Of a stretch of 16,181 nt of DNA, positions 14,775 to 16,181 are shown in pieces. The notes under the pieces were generated by a model. The model did no database searches, was not told the DNA's origin, and saw only the letters and a list, made by a program, of their open reading frames with translations. Where the stretch lies: NCBI GenBank assembly GCA_002373205.1, contig DFJV01000019.1, positions 1 to 16,181 on the forward strand, in the 5' to 3' direction. This DNA comes from Treponema sp. UBA3662 (GTDB taxonomy: Bacteria; Spirochaetota; Spirochaetia; Treponematales; Treponemataceae). Within the stretch, counting starts at the first letter, position 1. Each line of letters starts with the position of its first letter. Made by a program: the position numbers and the translations under genes.

Positions 14775-14958
14775 CCTACGCCGCCGTGGAGGGGCGCGCA
14801 GCGTTCTCGGTGAGGACGCTCCCTGAGCTTGTCGAAGGGGCGGCATTACCGAGAATGGAGCCGAATGGCGGAACCCCGGAAGGGCGGTGACGAAAGGCCT
14901 GTCCGGTCGGATTAGCCAAAAAACAATGTGGTAGAGCCGGTAAAGGCACCGTCCAAAA
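14775..14958 (-). repeat. Family A intergenic repeat, copy A4, with nested palindrome
   Basis: It has the same ends and middle block (14874-14892) as A1, but about 50 extra bases. The extra part is bounded by TTCTCGGT (14804-14811) and ACCGAGAA (14848-14855) and holds CCCTGAGCTTGTCGAAGGG (14821-14839), the second palindrome with a TGAGCyyGTCGAA core. It lies between the ankyrin-like gene and groEL and covers over half of that 326-base gap. Confidence 0.87.
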
Positions 14959-14981
14959 AAGATAAAAATTTCACAAAAAAC

Positions 14982-15072
14982 TTGCCGAAAGCTCATTTTT
15001 TTTTGTATTTTATATAGTAAACAAAAGAAATTACGCCTTCCCCAAGTGGAAATGGCGCTTTAATTATAGGAG
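14982..15072 (+). promoter_or_regulatory. groEL promoter region and leader dyad
   Basis: A possible promoter is TTGCCG (14982-14987) with TATTTT (15006-15011), 18-bp spacer. TATAGT (15013-15018) is another -10 choice. The leader holds a dyad: CGCCTTCC (15034-15041), loop CCAAGT, GGAA (15048-15051), a 2-nt bulge, GGCG (15054-15057). I see no CIRCE element (TTAGCACTC-N9-GAGTGCTAA), the usual HrcA site before groEL. The Shine-Dalgarno sequence AGGAG is at 15068-15072. Confidence 0.5.
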
Positions 15073-15082
15073 TTGTAAGAAA

Positions 15083-16181
15083 ATGGCTAAACAATTGATT
15101 TACAATGAAGAAGCCCGCAAGAAGATGCTGAGCGGGGTTGAACAGATTGCCCAGGCTGTAAAAGTTACGCTCGGTCCCTGCGGCCGCCTTGTTATGCTAG
15201 ACAAAAAATACGGCGCACCTACAATCACAAAGGACGGCGTAAGCGTTGCAAAAGAAGTTGAACTTAAGGACCCATTCGAAAACATGGGAGCCCAGCTTGT
15301 ACGCGAAGTTGCTTCCAAGACAAATGACGTTGCTGGTGACGGTACAACAACAGCTACAGTTCTTGCCTATGCAATCGTACGCGAAGGCCTCAAGGCTGTT
15401 TCTGCCGGTATGACACCTATAGAAATCAAGCGCGGTATAGACAAGGCTACAGCCATCGCTGTTGAAGCCGTAAAGAAGTCAAGCCGTGCAGTTAAGGGCA
15501 ACGACGATATTACCCACGTTGCAACAATTTCTGCAAACAACGACCCGGAGATTGGTAAAATCCTTGCAGAAGCCATTGAAAAGGTTGGCAAAGACGGTGT
15601 TATTACAGTTGAAGAGTCCAAGAACATGGACACAACCGTTAAGACTGTTGAAGGTATGCAGTTTGACCGTGGCTACGTAAACGCTTACTTTGTAAACGAC
15701 CGCGAGCGCATGGAATGCACTTTTGAAAATCCATACATTCTTATCCACGACGAAAAGATTTCCACAATGAAGGATTTGCTGCCAATTCTTGAAAAGGTTG
15801 CAAATTCCGGCCGCGCTTTGCTCATCATTGCAGAAGACGTTGACGGTGAAGCACTTACAACACTCGTTGTAAACTCACTCCGCGGAACAATCAAGTGCTG
15901 CGCAGTAAAGGCCCCTGGTTTTGGCGACAGGCGCAAGGAAATGCTTCAGGACATCGCTATTCTTACTGGCGGAAAGGTTATTACTAAGGAAATGGGCCTC
16001 AAGCTTGACTCTGTTGAGCTTACAGACCTTGGTACTGCAAAGTCCGTTAAGATTGACAAGGACAACACAACAATCGTTGACGGTTCTGGCGACAAGAAAG
16101 CTATTGCTGACCGCGTTGCAGAAATCAAGAAGCAGATTGAAAAGTCTACTTCCGACTACGACAAAGAAAAGCTCAAGGAAC
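15083..16181 (+). CDS. groEL: Chaperonin GroEL (60 kDa), partial at the right edge
   Basis: The frame opens at ATG 15083 (AGGAG 10 nt upstream) and is still open at the window end, giving the first 366 residues. GroEL is the ATP-driven folding chamber of the cytosol. The equatorial ATP-binding part shows TITKDGVSVAKEVELKDPFE and DVAGDGTTTATVLAY (D86-G-T-T-T). The intermediate and apical parts follow with GYVNAYFVN, KISTMKDLLPILE, and APGFGDRRKEMLQDIAILTGG. An unusual point is LGPCGRLVML at residues 30-39, where most GroEL proteins have LGPKGRNVxL: Cys33 and Leu36 replace a Lys and an Asn near the nucleotide site. No groES lies immediately upstream in the window. The identity is certain; the missing C-terminus is only due to the window edge. 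Confidence 0.98.
   Translation, partial: MAKQLIYNEEARKKMLSGVEQIAQAVKVTLGPCGRLVMLDKKYGAPTITKDGVSVAKEVELKDPFENMGAQLVREVASKTNDVAGDGTTTATVLAYAIVREGLKAVSAGMTPIEIKRGIDKATAIAVEAVKKSSRAVKGNDDITHVATISANNDPEIGKILAEAIEKVGKDGVITVEESKNMDTTVKTVEGMQFDRGYVNAYFVNDRERMECTFENPYILIHDEKISTMKDLLPILEKVANSGRALLIIAEDVDGEALTTLVVNSLRGTIKCCAVKAPGFGDRRKEMLQDIAILTGGKVITKEMGLKLDSVELTDLGTAKSVKIDKDNTTIVDGSGDKKAIADRVAEIKKQIEKSTSDYDKEKLKE

Overview
The window most likely comes from a Treponema-like spirochete, probably host-associated. This is an inference from several things: the GroEL sequence, the relaxed spirochete-type lipoboxes, the Sel1/LRR and Cys-rich surface-type proteins, a truncated Rpn-type (PD-(D/E)XK) transposase tail, and intergenic spaces packed with repeats. 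I could not run a database search, so the genus is a judgement.

Layout. 2-118 is the tail of a probable Rpn-family gene. 132-281 is a repeat element (family A). 399-5051 is a glycogen breakdown pair: glgX (debranching) and glgP (phosphorylase), closed by a clear intrinsic terminator at 5085-5130. 5136-5346 holds another family A repeat followed by two perfect hairpins. 5493-6436 encodes two small lipoproteins, one cysteine-rich and one with a thioredoxin fold, probably co-transcribed. 6437-7053 is a gene-free, structure-rich spacer. 7054-10020 is a large secreted Sel1/TPR protein with an LRR-like C-terminus. 10021-10455 is another repeat-rich spacer. 10456-12214 is a minus-strand pair: a spirochete-type hypothetical protein followed by an XRE-cupin regulator. 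12271-12416 is a family A repeat, and 12535-12711 is a long imperfect inverted repeat. 12752-14756 carries three plus-strand genes: a secreted YD-repeat-like protein, a small membrane protein and an ankyrin-like protein. After a fourth family A copy (14775-14958), groEL begins at 15083 and runs off the window.

How the genes relate. GlgX removes the branches that stop GlgP, so the first pair releases glucose-1-phosphate from glycogen. The Cys-rich lipoprotein and its thioredoxin-fold neighbour plausibly form a disulfide-handling pair on the cell surface. The other genes show no clear shared pathway.

The most unusual content is between genes. Two repeat families (A with four recognisable copies, B with three) and two hairpins with the same hexaloop but unrelated 14-bp stems stand out. 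There are also two palindromes sharing a TGAGCyyGTCGAA core, a duplicated promoter block, and at least two genes whose extended -10 box lies only 6-8 nt before the start codon, implying leaderless mRNAs.
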